NCBI RefSeq assembly: GCF_001570565.1
Contig: NZ_BBXE01000049.1
Location: forward strand, 1 to 62,138
DNA from: Herbidospora yilanensis
GTDB taxonomy: Bacteria > Actinomycetota > Actinomycetes > Streptosporangiales > Streptosporangiaceae
DNA length: 62,138 nucleotides
Reading direction: 5' to 3'
Part shown: one piece after another, positions 8,973 to 17,545 of the stretch
Layout: every line of letters starts with the position of its first letter
How positions within the stretch are numbered: position 1 is the first letter of the stretch
Position numbers and translations under genes: made by a program
The notes under the pieces: model-generated
The model's database searches: none
Seen by the model: the letters and a program-made list of their open reading frames with translations, nothing else
Told to the model about the DNA's origin: nothing

Positions 8973-11165
8973 TCATGCCTTCGTGAGGTGCAGCAGGAGC
9001 AGTTGTTCCGGGTGGAGCGGCGGGGCCGACAACCCGACCTCCGCCAGCATCTGGCCGGTGACCACGACGCCCTCGGCCAGCCAGGGGTTGGGCGCCACCG
9101 CGGTCGTGCCCGGCCGGTCGCCCGGCGCCAGCGGATGGACGCGGTAGCGCCGGTGCGGGTCCAGGCCCGGGATGCGCACCCGGCCGGGCTGGGTGCGCGC
9201 CCCGGTGGCCATCGCCACCACCGCGAACAACGCCTGGTCCCGGTCGGCGGAGACGATCCCGTGCACCCACAGGGCGGGGTCGGGATGGTCGGCCCGGACG
9301 ACCGTCCCTCGGTGCGTCCACTCGCGTGTCCGCTTGTAGAGCGACACCCACTGCCGCAACTCGGCGCGCTCGTCGTCGGTCGCCGCGGTCAGGTCCCACT
9401 CGATGCCGAAATGGCCGAACAGCGCCGTGCCGGCGCGTAGTGACAGGCTCTGCGTCCGGCCGGTGGTGTGCGAGCGGGCCGACCCCACGTGCGAGCCGAT
9501 CAGCTCCGGCGGGAGCAGCAGCGCCGTCCACCGCTGGATCGCCTGCCGTTCCACGCCGTCGATGCAGTCGCTGGCCCAGACGCGGTCGGTCCGCTCCAGG
9601 ATGCCGAGGTCCACCCGCGCGCCGCCCGAGGAGCACGACTCGATCTCCAGTTCCGGGTGGCGGGCCCGCAGCTCGTCCATCAGCCGGTAGACGGCCCGGG
9701 TCTGCCCGTGCACGTCGGCGTCGACGAGGTCGCGGTTGTGGTCCCACTTCAGGAACGCGATCCGGTATTCGCTCACGAGGGCGTCCAGCCGTTCCAGGAT
9801 GTACTGGTAGGCCTCCGGCCGGCGCAGGTCGAGCGCCTGCTGGTGCCGGACCGGCGGAGGCAGCCGGCCCATGGTCGCCATGATCCAGTCGGGATGGGCG
9901 CGGGCGACGTCGGAGTCGGGGTTGACCATCTCCGGCTCGACCCACAACCCGAAGTCCATGCCCCGGGCCCGGACCCGCTCGACGAGCGGGTGCAGTCCGC
10001 GCGGCCAGCGGGTCTCGTCGACGAACCAGTCGCCCAGCCCGGCCCGGTCGTCGCGCCGGCCGCGGAACCAGCCGTCGTCGAGGACGAACCGCTCGGCCCC
10101 GACGTCGGCCGCCGCGTCCACCAGGGCCGTCAGCCGGTCGAGGTCGTGGTCGAAGTAGACCGCCTCCCAGGTGTTGACGATCACCGGTCGCGGTGTCGTC
10201 CGCCGGCTCCGGACCTGGCGGTGGAAGCGGCCGGCCATCTCGTCGAGGCCGTCGCCGTGGGCGGCGTAGACCCAGGGGGTCTCGTACACCGCCCCGGGCG
10301 CGAGGCCGACCTCGCCGCTCCGCAGCAGCTCCCCTCCCCCGACGACCGACTCGCCGGTGGGCAGCCGTTCGGCGTAGGTCCGGTGGTTGCCGCTCCAGCC
10401 GACGTGCACGCCCCACACCTGGCCCGACCGGAACCCGAACCCCTCCTCGCCCGTGACCAGGATGAAGGCAGCGTCCGAGCCGGTACGCCCGCGGCGGCCG
10501 TCGCGGACGTGGGCGCCGGCCGAGAACACGCGCCGCTGCGGGATGCGCTCCCGGCTCCAGCGGCCGGTGAAGTCGAGCAGTTCGGTCGCCTCCGCCGGGA
10601 CGGGCAGGGCCATCACCAGGCCGTCGAGCGTGTAGCGCTCCGAGGCGGTGTTGCGGAGCGCGGCGCGCATGCGGAGCACGCCGCTGCGCGCCAGATCCAG
10701 GTGGAGTTCGAGGGCCAGCCCGCAGCGGGCGTCGGTGGCGAGGACCGTGACCTCGCCGCCGTCCTCCGGAGCGCGGTGGGCGACGCCGACGTGCTCGACC
10801 TCGAACAGCGGGGACCAGTGCCGGCCGTCGCGGTGACCCCGCAGACCCGGCAGGCCGAACCAGCCGGTCGCCGATTCCGGGACAATCGTGACCGGGGCCG
10901 GCGTGTCGAGCGAGTTGGGCACCGTCGCCGGCAGCGACGCCAGGGCCAGCGCCGTGAGGTCGGCGTCGGTCGTGTGCGGCAACGCCCGTCCCCAGTGCAG
11001 CACGCGGGGCAGGCGGACGCCGCGGCAGTCGAGCACCAGCCCCACTCCCGACGCCTGGAGATGGACGAAGCCGTCGACGCCGCGCCCGGCCGGGCGGGCG
11101 GCGAGGCCCCCGTCCGGGCCGGAGTAGGGGTCGCCGGCGTCGGCGACGGTCTCCACGATTGCCAC
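8973..11165 (-). CDS. GH36 alpha-galactosidase
   Basis: 730 residues, the usual length for bacterial GH36. There is no signal peptide, so it should act in the cytoplasm on imported oligosaccharides. Diagnostic motifs are VLDDGWFRGRRDD, DFGLWVEPEMVNPDSD, the nucleophile motif FLKWDHNRD (central Asp), ESCSSGGARVD and the acid/base motif VWASDCIDG. The N-terminal supersandwich domain and C-terminal sandwich are also present. Reaction: hydrolysis of terminal alpha-D-galactosyl residues. It is the first gene of a five-gene operon with an importer and a secreted GH39-like enzyme, and it is divergent from a LacI gene that probably controls it. Confidence 0.95.
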   Translation of the reverse strand: MAIVETVADAGDPYSGPDGGLAARPAGRGVDGFVHLQASGVGLVLDCRGVRLPRVLHWGRALPHTTDADLTALALASLPATVPNSLDTPAPVTIVPESATGWFGLPGLRGHRDGRHWSPLFEVEHVGVAHRAPEDGGEVTVLATDARCGLALELHLDLARSGVLRMRAALRNTASERYTLDGLVMALPVPAEATELLDFTGRWSRERIPQRRVFSAGAHVRDGRRGRTGSDAAFILVTGEEGFGFRSGQVWGVHVGWSGNHRTYAERLPTGESVVGGGELLRSGEVGLAPGAVYETPWVYAAHGDGLDEMAGRFHRQVRSRRTTPRPVIVNTWEAVYFDHDLDRLTALVDAAADVGAERFVLDDGWFRGRRDDRAGLGDWFVDETRWPRGLHPLVERVRARGMDFGLWVEPEMVNPDSDVARAHPDWIMATMGRLPPPVRHQQALDLRRPEAYQYILERLDALVSEYRIAFLKWDHNRDLVDADVHGQTRAVYRLMDELRARHPELEIESCSSGGARVDLGILERTDRVWASDCIDGVERQAIQRWTALLLPPELIGSHVGSARSHTTGRTQSLSLRAGTALFGHFGIEWDLTAATDDERAELRQWVSLYKRTREWTHRGTVVRADHPDPALWVHGIVSADRDQALFAVVAMATGARTQPGRVRIPGLDPHRRYRVHPLAPGDRPGTTAVAPNPWLAEGVVVTGQMLAEVGLSAPPLHPEQLLLLHLTKA

Positions 11166-11213
11166 GCTCTACGTCCTTCTCATCCGAAGCGGCCGGGCTC
11201 GATGTGACCGGTA

Positions 11214-11248
11214 ACATGTATCGTTCAATGGCGCTGAGACTTACATGT
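11214..11248. promoter_or_regulatory. Possible operator pair in GH36/LacI intergenic region
   Basis: Two ACATGT palindromes, at 11214-11219 (context GTAACATGTAT) and 11243-11248 (context CTTACATGTCC), lie 29 bp apart, close to three helical turns. They sit between the divergent GH36 operon and the LacI gene, where operators are expected. The flanking bases are only partly conserved, so this is tentative. Confidence 0.3.
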
Positions 11249-11391
11249 CCCCGGCGTTACGTCAAGATGTCATTCCTGGTTGCGCGGCCCCCCGCCGGAG
11301 CCCTCGAATCGGCACGGCGGGCCCGAATTCGCCCCGTGCTAGAGTCCGGAGGCGTTGGGTCAGGGCGCCTGCAACACGATGAGTGGTGCGA

Positions 11392-12447
11392 ATGTCAGAC
11401 ACAGCCGATCGGGAGAAGATGACCGGTACGAACGATCGTCGCTCGAACCGCCGCCCCAGCATTGATGATGTCGCGAAGCTCGCCGGTGTATCGCGGCAGA
11501 CCGTTTCCAATGTGCTCAACGGGCGCAGAGATTACTTTTCGGCGCAGACCCACGCACGGGTGACGGCCGCCATGGACACGCTTTCCTACAAACCGAATCG
11601 CGCGGCCCAGACGCTCAGATCCCGGCGCAGCATGCAGATCGGCTACCACATGTCCGGCGAGGAACTGGAGACGGTCAAGGGATTCACCCTCAGTTTCCTC
11701 CAGGCGCTGATCAAGGCGGCGGCCCGGCGCGAATACCAGATCCTGGTGTTCACGCACACCCGCGAAGACCCCTTGCGGGTGTTCTCCGAACTGATCAACC
11801 GGGGCAACGTCGACGCGCTCATCGTCTCCGAGTCACAGGTCGACGACCCCCGCGTGCGCATGCTCTCCCAGCGCGACCTGCCATTCGTCTCTTTCGGCCG
11901 GCTCGCCTCCCACCTGCCCCAGCAGTGGGTCGACATCGACAACGCCGACGGAATGGCGACGCTGGTCGACTATCTCGCGGATCGGGGATATCGCCGTTTC
12001 GCCTATGCCGGCGCCGACGGCGACGAATATTGGAAACGCGAACGATTCCACGGTTTTCAGCGGGCCCTTGAGCGTCATGCGCCGGGCGCGGCGGCCGTCG
12101 ATGTGTTCCAGGGCTCCGGAAACGCGATCCGGGAACACGTCCGGCACATTCTGAGCCGGCCCGACCGGCCCGACGCGATCGTCACCGGCAGCGATTCGAT
12201 AGCGGCCGTGGTGGTGAACGTCTGCCATTTCCTCGGGCTGCGCGTCGGCCGCGACGTCGCCGTCACCGGCTTCGACGGCGGGGCGATGGGGCTCATAACC
12301 GAACCGACGATCACCAGTGTCCGGATACCGCTCGACGAGGTCGCGCGCGAATTGATCGACCGGTGCCTCGCGGAAATCGACGGCGGGCCGACCGGCCGCC
12401 CCGGAATGGTCGTCCCGACCGAGATATTCCGGGGCGGCAGCGCCTGA
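11392..12447 (+). CDS. LacI-family transcriptional regulator
   Basis: About 351 residues. The LacI helix-turn-helix SIDDVAKLAGVSRQTVSNVLNG is followed by the hinge NRAAQTLRSRR and a sugar-binding core with VTGFDGGAMGLITEPTITSVR near the end. It is divergent from the GH36/ABC operon, so it most likely represses that operon until an inducer sugar binds. The start is uncertain: ATG 11392 (MSDTAD) has no clear ribosome site, while ATG 11419 (MTGTND) has GGGAG only 3 bp away. Both keep the DNA-binding domain whole. It has somewhat lower third-position GC than its neighbours (codons such as AAT, ATT, TTT). Confidence 0.9.
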   Translation: MSDTADREKMTGTNDRRSNRRPSIDDVAKLAGVSRQTVSNVLNGRRDYFSAQTHARVTAAMDTLSYKPNRAAQTLRSRRSMQIGYHMSGEELETVKGFTLSFLQALIKAAARREYQILVFTHTREDPLRVFSELINRGNVDALIVSESQVDDPRVRMLSQRDLPFVSFGRLASHLPQQWVDIDNADGMATLVDYLADRGYRRFAYAGADGDEYWKRERFHGFQRALERHAPGAAAVDVFQGSGNAIREHVRHILSRPDRPDAIVTGSDSIAAVVVNVCHFLGLRVGRDVAVTGFDGGAMGLITEPTITSVRIPLDEVARELIDRCLAEIDGGPTGRPGMVVPTEIFRGGSA

Positions 12448-12452
12448 AAGGA

Positions 12453-12486
12453 TTGTTCCCCGGGCCTTTTCCGGCCCGGGGAACAA
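12453..12486. terminator. Bidirectional terminator between LacI and GH39-like gene
   Basis: Perfect 14-bp stem TTGTTCCCCGGGCC / GGCCCGGGGAACAA around a TTTTCC loop, between two convergent genes (stops at 12447 and 12496). Confidence 0.85.
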
Positions 12487-12495
12487 CGGGGCCGG

Positions 12496-15400
12496 CTACC
12501 GGTGGACGGGCGCCAGCGTGATCTTGTCGAGGTCGGGGGCGAACCGCGATCGCAGCAGCACATCGGGGAAGGTGTCGGAGATGTAGGTGACGCCGTCGAA
12601 ACTCGGCGCCTCCTCGGAGGCGAACGTGATCGTGTTGCCGCCCTTCTTGAGGATGACCGGGACCGACAGGTCCCAGAAGTTGCCGGCGTGGAAGGTGTGC
12701 GGGAACAGCACCTTCCGCGGCGCCGCGCCGTTGACCGAGATGTCGGCCCGCCGGGCCAGCGGGTCGGGGTTGTAGTGGGTCGCCGGAGACTGCTCGGGGT
12801 TGGAGTAGCGGACGGTCAGCACGTACCGGCCCGACTTGGGCGCGGCGACGGTGAAGGTGAGGGTGTTCGGGTTGCCGGGAGCGCCGCCGATGCCGGTCAC
12901 CGCCTTGCCGCCGCTCGCCAGGATCCGATCGTCGGTCCGCACCGTGCCCGCCGGCTGCGCCGACTCCGCCTCGTAGGAGACGGGCGTCAGTTTGCGGACG
13001 GCCGGCTTCTCCACGGTCAGCCGGTCCAGGCGCACCTGGCCGGTGCCCGCCGTGTACGTGATCTTGTTGATGCCGCCCGACAGGAGCGCGTTGATCCTGC
13101 TCGAACCGCTGAACTCCTGAACGTCCTGGCCGTTGACGGTCAGCGTGCCGGTGCCGCCGCCGTCGAGGTCGACGCGCAGGACCGACTCGTCGTCGTCACG
13201 GGAGTAGACCCAGAACGTGGCCGAGTCGTCCTTGTCCAGGGTGGCCACGCCGGAGCCGGAGACCTTCTCCCGGGTGTAGTCGAGGACGGCGCCGGTGAGT
13301 GAGGCGTACTCGGCCTCGTAGACGGTCTGCTCCGCCGCGGGGTTGCGGAGGGTCAGGTCGATCTTGTCGAGGAGCGCGTCGCCCTTGGTGGCGCGGGTCC
13401 CGTCCAGGCTCCGGGCGGCGACGGTGATCACGTGGTCGCCCTTGGTCAGCTCGACCGTGGTGTCGGCGTGGTCCCAGACCACCCACTTGTAGCCCAGGGG
13501 CAGGTAGAGCTCCTGTTCGGCCGCGCCGTCCACCCGCAGGAAGACGTTGGTCGGGCCCTGCTCCTGGACCGCCGCGGCGGTGTTGAGGGAGTTGGCGAAG
13601 ACCGACAGGTCGTACGTGCCGTCGGCCGGCACCGAGACCGCGAAGTTCAGCGCCAGGGTGGAGCCGGTGCGCAGGCCGCCGACGTCGTACGCGCCCGAGG
13701 TGTAGAACCTGCTGACGGCCGACGGCGAGCCTTCGGGGCCGTTGCGGCTGTAACCGGTGCCGGTGTGGGTGGCGTTCTCCGCCTCGTAGCTGGCCTGCCA
13801 GAGCTTGGTGGCCGCCGCGGTGGAGGTGGTGTCGCCTCCGGGGGTCAGGATGATCTGGTACGCCGACGACTCGGTGAGCCGGGGCAGCGCCGCGCCGAAG
13901 TCGAACGCGACCGTGCCGTCGACCACCTTCTGGTCGAGTTCGGCCAGGACGTCGGGCTGGGCGGAGTCGCCGATCTGCCCCGTCCACGGGATCTCGCGGA
14001 CGAGCGCGTGCACGGAGTCGCCGAACAGCTCCCGGTCGAGATTCTCGAAGCGGACGTGGGAGTCGCCGGACGCCCCGCCGAACAGGACCTGGGCCTGCGC
14101 CTTCGCCGGGTCGAGGGTGGCGACGCCCTGGATGGTGTAGCTCACGTTGGGGCGCGGCGGCGTGACCTTCACGGTCTCGCCGGACATCTGGCCGTAGGCG
14201 TGCAGCAGCCACCACTGCCCGTTGCCCCGGTTGGCCTGCACGGCCGAGTCGCTGAGGTTGCCGTCGATGTTCCAGTACGCGATGTCGGCGTCCACCTTCG
14301 ACTCCTCGATCGCCGAGACCCACTGGATCATCTGGCCGGGCACCGAGGTGTGGTAGTTGTACGCGTACTCGTTGATGTTGATCGGCAGTTCCCGGCCCTG
14401 GTAGGGCGTTCCGGCGAAGATGGTCTTCTCCCACGAGCGATACTTCGCCACGTTCGTCCGGATGCGCGCGGGGTCGCTGAGTTCGTGCCAGGTGATGACG
14501 TCGGGCACGGTGCCGGCGGCGAGCGTGTGCCGCAGGTAGCCCTGGACCTGGTCGTAGAGGACGCTGGTGTTGGGCCCGGCGATCCTGGCCGAGGGGAGCT
14601 TGGCCTTGATCAGCCGGTAGACCTCGTCCCAGGCCTTGAAGTAGTACTGCGGGTCGTTCAGCCAGCTGATCCGGTTATAGCTCCAGGTGCCGGTGCCGAA
14701 CATGTTGCCCTCGGGCTCGTTGAACGGCACCCAGACGATGTTGTCCTGGTATTCGGGGTCGAGTTCCAGGACCTGGTCGACGTGCTTGGAGATCTTGTCC
14801 TTGAAGTCGTCCAGCCGCGCCTCGGGCGTGCTGCCGGGCCACTGGTAGGGGAAGCCCCGGTAGATGTCGGTCATGTAGATGTACACGTCGCCGTCGGTGC
14901 TCTCGGCCAGCGGCCGCACCACCTCCAGGGCGTCGGCGCCCGGGTGCTGCGGGCCGTCCTGCGCCTTGGTCGACACCGTGCGCAGCTTCATGCCCTCGAT
15001 GAGGTTGCGGCTCGGGATGCCCTCGCCGTACAGGCCGTAGAGGGTGCCGGACGCGCCGCCGTGGAAGGCGCCCGTGGTCGTCGCGAGGTCGACGACGAGC
15101 TCGTTGCTGAGCGTGACGGTCACGGTCGCCTCGACGGGGACGCCCAGCGCCGAGCCCTTGACGGTGAAGCGGCCGCGGTCGGCGTAGGCGGCCGGGTCGA
15201 TCGGCTCCCACGCGATCGGGACCCCGCGGCGGATGCCGTCGGAGAACCGGGCGTCGGCGGTCGCCGGCAGGCTCGGGGCGGTGCCCTTGAACGTGGTCAC
15301 CTCGAAGGAGGTCTGCTCAAGCTGCGTCGGCGTGGCCAGGAAGTCTCCGGCGAGGTCGGCCACCTGGGCGGCGTTCATCGCCCCGTCGTAGACGCGGACG

Positions 15401-16140
15401 TCGTCCAGGGCGCCGGCCAGGAAGGGGTGGCCGCTCCAGAACGGCTTGCCGAGGAAGCCGGAGGTGGTGGTGGAGTGCATGACCGCGGCCAGGTCCAGCA
15501 CCGCCGCCCGGCTCCCGATCAGGGCGCCGTTGACGTAGTAGCCGATGGTCTGGCCGTCGATGACGGTGACCACGTTCGCCCAGCGGCCGGTGGGGAGCTT
15601 GGCGGTGGCCGGCACGCCGACCTCGGCGTTGCCGTTGACGGGTTTGATGGACGACCGGGTGGTCGGGTCGCCCCCGAAGGAGGGGGTGACGAAGGTGGCG
15701 TTGTTGTTGTCGCGGCCCAGGTTGTAGATCCACTGGAAGTCGGCGCCGCCGGCCCAGTTCACCCAGGCCGAGATGGTGGTGGCGTGCAGGTTCCGGAACA
15801 GCCCGCCGGGGATGCTCACGTAGGGGGCGGTGGTGGCGCCGGTGGCGCCGCCGGGCAGCGACAACGCCCGCGATCCGTCGGGGCCGGTCGCCGTGCCGGC
15901 CGAGGCCGCGTTGACCAGCGTGCCGGTGAGGCCGGACGAGGACCGGTCGGCGACGACGCCGCCGGCCAGGTCCCCTTCGAAGTCGTAGTGCAGGACCAGG
16001 TTGGGGGTCTCGTCCGCGACACTGTGCGCGACACCGTGCGCGGGCGGGGCGGTGAGCTGGACGGCGGAGAGGGTGAGTGCGGACGCGACGACGACGCGGG
16101 GGACGGTCCGTCGTGCTCGCCGGGACAGAAAATTGATCAT
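12496..16140 (-). CDS. Secreted LamG + GH39-like (clan GH-A) hydrolase with CBMs
   Basis: 1,214 residues. A signal peptide (cleavage near AHG, residue 36) is followed by a LamG/concanavalin-like lectin domain (about 45-268), a bacterial Ig-like module (about 275-345), and a TIM barrel with acid/base motif FNEPEG (E475) and nucleophile motif NINEYAY (E591). Three CBM35/CBM6-like sandwiches follow (ASYEAENATH, VYEAEYASL, SYEAESAQ). The catalytic part is clearly paralogous to the 2354-5650 enzyme (shared LVVDL..TTGAFHGGASGTLYGL, VPGQMIQW, WWLLHAYG blocks) but lacks the FIMAH end. I chose ATG 16140 (GGGAAG 5 bp upstream) over an in-frame ATG at 16200, because the region between them holds the operators and start point of the promoter. 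It is its own unit in the GAATCGATTC regulon. Substrate unproven. Confidence 0.8.
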   Translation of the reverse strand: MINFLSRRARRTVPRVVVASALTLSAVQLTAPPAHGVAHSVADETPNLVLHYDFEGDLAGGVVADRSSSGLTGTLVNAASAGTATGPDGSRALSLPGGATGATTAPYVSIPGGLFRNLHATTISAWVNWAGGADFQWIYNLGRDNNNATFVTPSFGGDPTTRSSIKPVNGNAEVGVPATAKLPTGRWANVVTVIDGQTIGYYVNGALIGSRAAVLDLAAVMHSTTTSGFLGKPFWSGHPFLAGALDDVRVYDGAMNAAQVADLAGDFLATPTQLEQTSFEVTTFKGTAPSLPATADARFSDGIRRGVPIAWEPIDPAAYADRGRFTVKGSALGVPVEATVTVTLSNELVVDLATTTGAFHGGASGTLYGLYGEGIPSRNLIEGMKLRTVSTKAQDGPQHPGADALEVVRPLAESTDGDVYIYMTDIYRGFPYQWPGSTPEARLDDFKDKISKHVDQVLELDPEYQDNIVWVPFNEPEGNMFGTGTWSYNRISWLNDPQYYFKAWDEVYRLIKAKLPSARIAGPNTSVLYDQVQGYLRHTLAAGTVPDVITWHELSDPARIRTNVAKYRSWEKTIFAGTPYQGRELPININEYAYNYHTSVPGQMIQWVSAIEESKVDADIAYWNIDGNLSDSAVQANRGNGQWWLLHAYGQMSGETVKVTPPRPNVSYTIQGVATLDPAKAQAQVLFGGASGDSHVRFENLDRELFGDSVHALVREIPWTGQIGDSAQPDVLAELDQKVVDGTVAFDFGAALPRLTESSAYQIILTPGGDTTSTAAATKLWQASYEAENATHTGTGYSRNGPEGSPSAVSRFYTSGAYDVGGLRTGSTLALNFAVSVPADGTYDLSVFANSLNTAAAVQEQGPTNVFLRVDGAAEQELYLPLGYKWVVWDHADTTVELTKGDHVITVAARSLDGTRATKGDALLDKIDLTLRNPAAEQTVYEAEYASLTGAVLDYTREKVSGSGVATLDKDDSATFWVYSRDDDESVLRVDLDGGGTGTLTVNGQDVQEFSGSSRINALLSGGINKITYTAGTGQVRLDRLTVEKPAVRKLTPVSYEAESAQPAGTVRTDDRILASGGKAVTGIGGAPGNPNTLTFTVAAPKSGRYVLTVRYSNPEQSPATHYNPDPLARRADISVNGAAPRKVLFPHTFHAGNFWDLSVPVILKKGGNTITFASEEAPSFDGVTYISDTFPDVLLRSRFAPDLDKITLAPVHR

Positions 16141-16158
16141 GCGACTTCCCAGGGCGTA

Positions 16159-16219
16159 TCGAATCGATTCGAGCAATCGATTCGACCGGACAATAGACAT
16201 ACCCGCGACACATGGTCAA
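16159..16219 (-). promoter_or_regulatory. Promoter with tandem LacI operators before GH39-like gene
   Basis: On the minus strand, TTGACC (16219-16214), an 18-bp spacer and TATTGT (16195-16190) form a promoter. Directly downstream lie two GAATCGATTC-type operators, 16159-16172 (TCGAATCGATTCGA, perfect palindrome) and 16175-16185 (an 11-bp partial copy), covering the expected start point. The same sites precede three other units in this window. Confidence 0.8.
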
Positions 16220-16286
16220 GAGATCGGAAACCTCGGCGTAACCGGGTTTCCCGGCGCGGCGCCCGCGACCTGGGATTCCCCGGACG

Positions 16287-17303
16287 TCAGCCGCGCGGTC
16301 GCGCGGGACCGGTCGTCTCGCGCAACGAGATCGGGGGCGCGACGAGCAGGTGCCGATGCGGGACCGCCGGATCGGCGATGCGCTGGATGAGCAGTTCGAC
16401 CGCGTGGGCCCCCAGCTCGTCGGCCAGGATGTCGGCCGAGGTCAGCGGAGGATGCAGGTTCTCCGCCCAGCGCCGGGCGGCGACCCCGGTGAGCGAGAAG
16501 TCGCCGGGCACCGCGAGGCGGGCGTGCGCCAGCGCGCGGTACATCCCGGGCATGGCCGCCTCGTTGAGGGTGGCGATGGCGGTCAGCTCCGGATGCGCGG
16601 CCAGGAGCCGCTCGGTGCACGACCGGCCCGCCTGGGCGTCGTCGGCGCAGCAGACCTCGACGCCGTCGAGCCCCCGTTCGGCGACCGCCCGGGTGAAGCC
16701 GCGCTGGGCCCGGTGGCTCGGGCCGTATCCGGCCGCGACGAGCTCGGCGGAGCGGTTGACCAGGGCGATGTGCCGGTGGCCGAGGTCGGCGAGGTGGTGC
16801 ACGCACCGGGCGATCAACGTCTCGTAGTCGATGTCCACCCAGGTCATCTCCTCGGGACGGCGGGTGTGGCCGATGCCGACGAACGGCAGGCCGGCCTGCC
16901 GCAGGCGGGTGACGCGGTCGTCCTCCAGCCGTATCTCCATGAGGACGACGCCGTCCACGCGCCTGCCGGTGACGACGCGCTCGAAGGAGCGGTCGTGCTC
17001 TCCCCCGGACGGGGAGAGCAGCACGTCGAGGTCGGCCCGCGCGGCCGCGTCGACCACGCTGGCCACGAAACCGAGCTGGACGTCGGTGAGACGCTGGCTG
17101 GCCGGCGGGATGACCAGGCCGATCGTGCGGGTCCTGCCCTCCTTGAGGGCTTTGGCCATGGCGTTGGGGCGGTAACCGAGCTCGTCGATGACCGCCTGGA
17201 TGCGCCGCCGGGTCTCCTCGGCCACGGGGCGTTTGCCGCTCAGCGCGTACGACACCGTGCTCCGCGAGACACCCGACCGCTTGGCGATCTCCCCGATGTT
17301 CAA
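16287..17303 (-). CDS. LacI-family regulator of the GAATCGATTC regulon
   Basis: About 338 residues. The helix-turn-helix NIGEIAKRSGVSRSTVSYALSG begins at residue 2, the hinge helix reads NAMAKALKEGR, and the effector domain follows. I placed the start at TTG 17303, with GGGGAG 5 bp upstream; GTG 17309 is possible. The longer open frame upstream is non-homologous. It sits between two units carrying GAATCGATTC-type operators, and a related half-site (17349-17361) lies before its own start, so it is the obvious repressor of the regulon and may repress itself. The inducer is not known; the target genes suggest an arabinose-containing oligosaccharide. Confidence 0.88.
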   Translation of the reverse strand: MNIGEIAKRSGVSRSTVSYALSGKRPVAEETRRRIQAVIDELGYRPNAMAKALKEGRTRTIGLVIPPASQRLTDVQLGFVASVVDAAARADLDVLLSPSGGEHDRSFERVVTGRRVDGVVLMEIRLEDDRVTRLRQAGLPFVGIGHTRRPEEMTWVDIDYETLIARCVHHLADLGHRHIALVNRSAELVAAGYGPSHRAQRGFTRAVAERGLDGVEVCCADDAQAGRSCTERLLAAHPELTAIATLNEAAMPGMYRALAHARLAVPGDFSLTGVAARRWAENLHPPLTSADILADELGAHAVELLIQRIADPAVPHRHLLVAPPISLRETTGPARPRG

Positions 17304-17348
17304 CGGCACTCCCCAGCTCGCTCGCCTGTGACCTCGCCTCATAGTAGG

Positions 17349-17361
17349 TCGAATCGGTTCC
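17349..17361. promoter_or_regulatory. Partial operator before the LacI gene
   Basis: TCGAATCGGTTCC matches the left arm and centre of the regulon operator but has a weak right arm. It is 46 bp upstream of the regulator start, which suggests weak autoregulation. Confidence 0.4.
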
Positions 17362-17437
17362 CGATGAGGACCGGCGATGTGACGAGGACGATCGTGCGCC
17401 GGACCGCCGCGTCCGTCGGCGAGATGCGCCGGACCCA

Positions 17438-17496
17438 TTGACGCCGGTGAGGCTCCGACATATGTTCGGTCGAACCGATTCGAGGAATCGGTTCGA
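17438..17496 (+). promoter_or_regulatory. Promoter and double operator of ABC/GH63 operon
   Basis: TTGACG (17438-17443), a 17-bp spacer and TATGTT (17461-17466) form a near-canonical promoter. Operators TCGAACCGATTCGA (17470-17483) and AATCGGTTCGA (17486-17496) follow at the expected start point. This rules out the nominal ATG at 17440-17450 as a start for the binding-protein gene. Confidence 0.8.
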
Positions 17497-17545
17497 CACA
17501 TCAGCGAAACAGGCGTGCAACGCCCGGTCAACGGAGGCCGGAACC

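Noticed and set aside
16141-16200. Earlier ATG (16200) for the LamG-GH39-like enzyme
   Set aside because: The added 20 residues would be encoded by the operators and start point; ATG 16140 has a ribosome site.
17438-17545. Upstream start codons for the second sugar-binding protein
   Set aside because: They fall on the -35, -10 and operators of its promoter.
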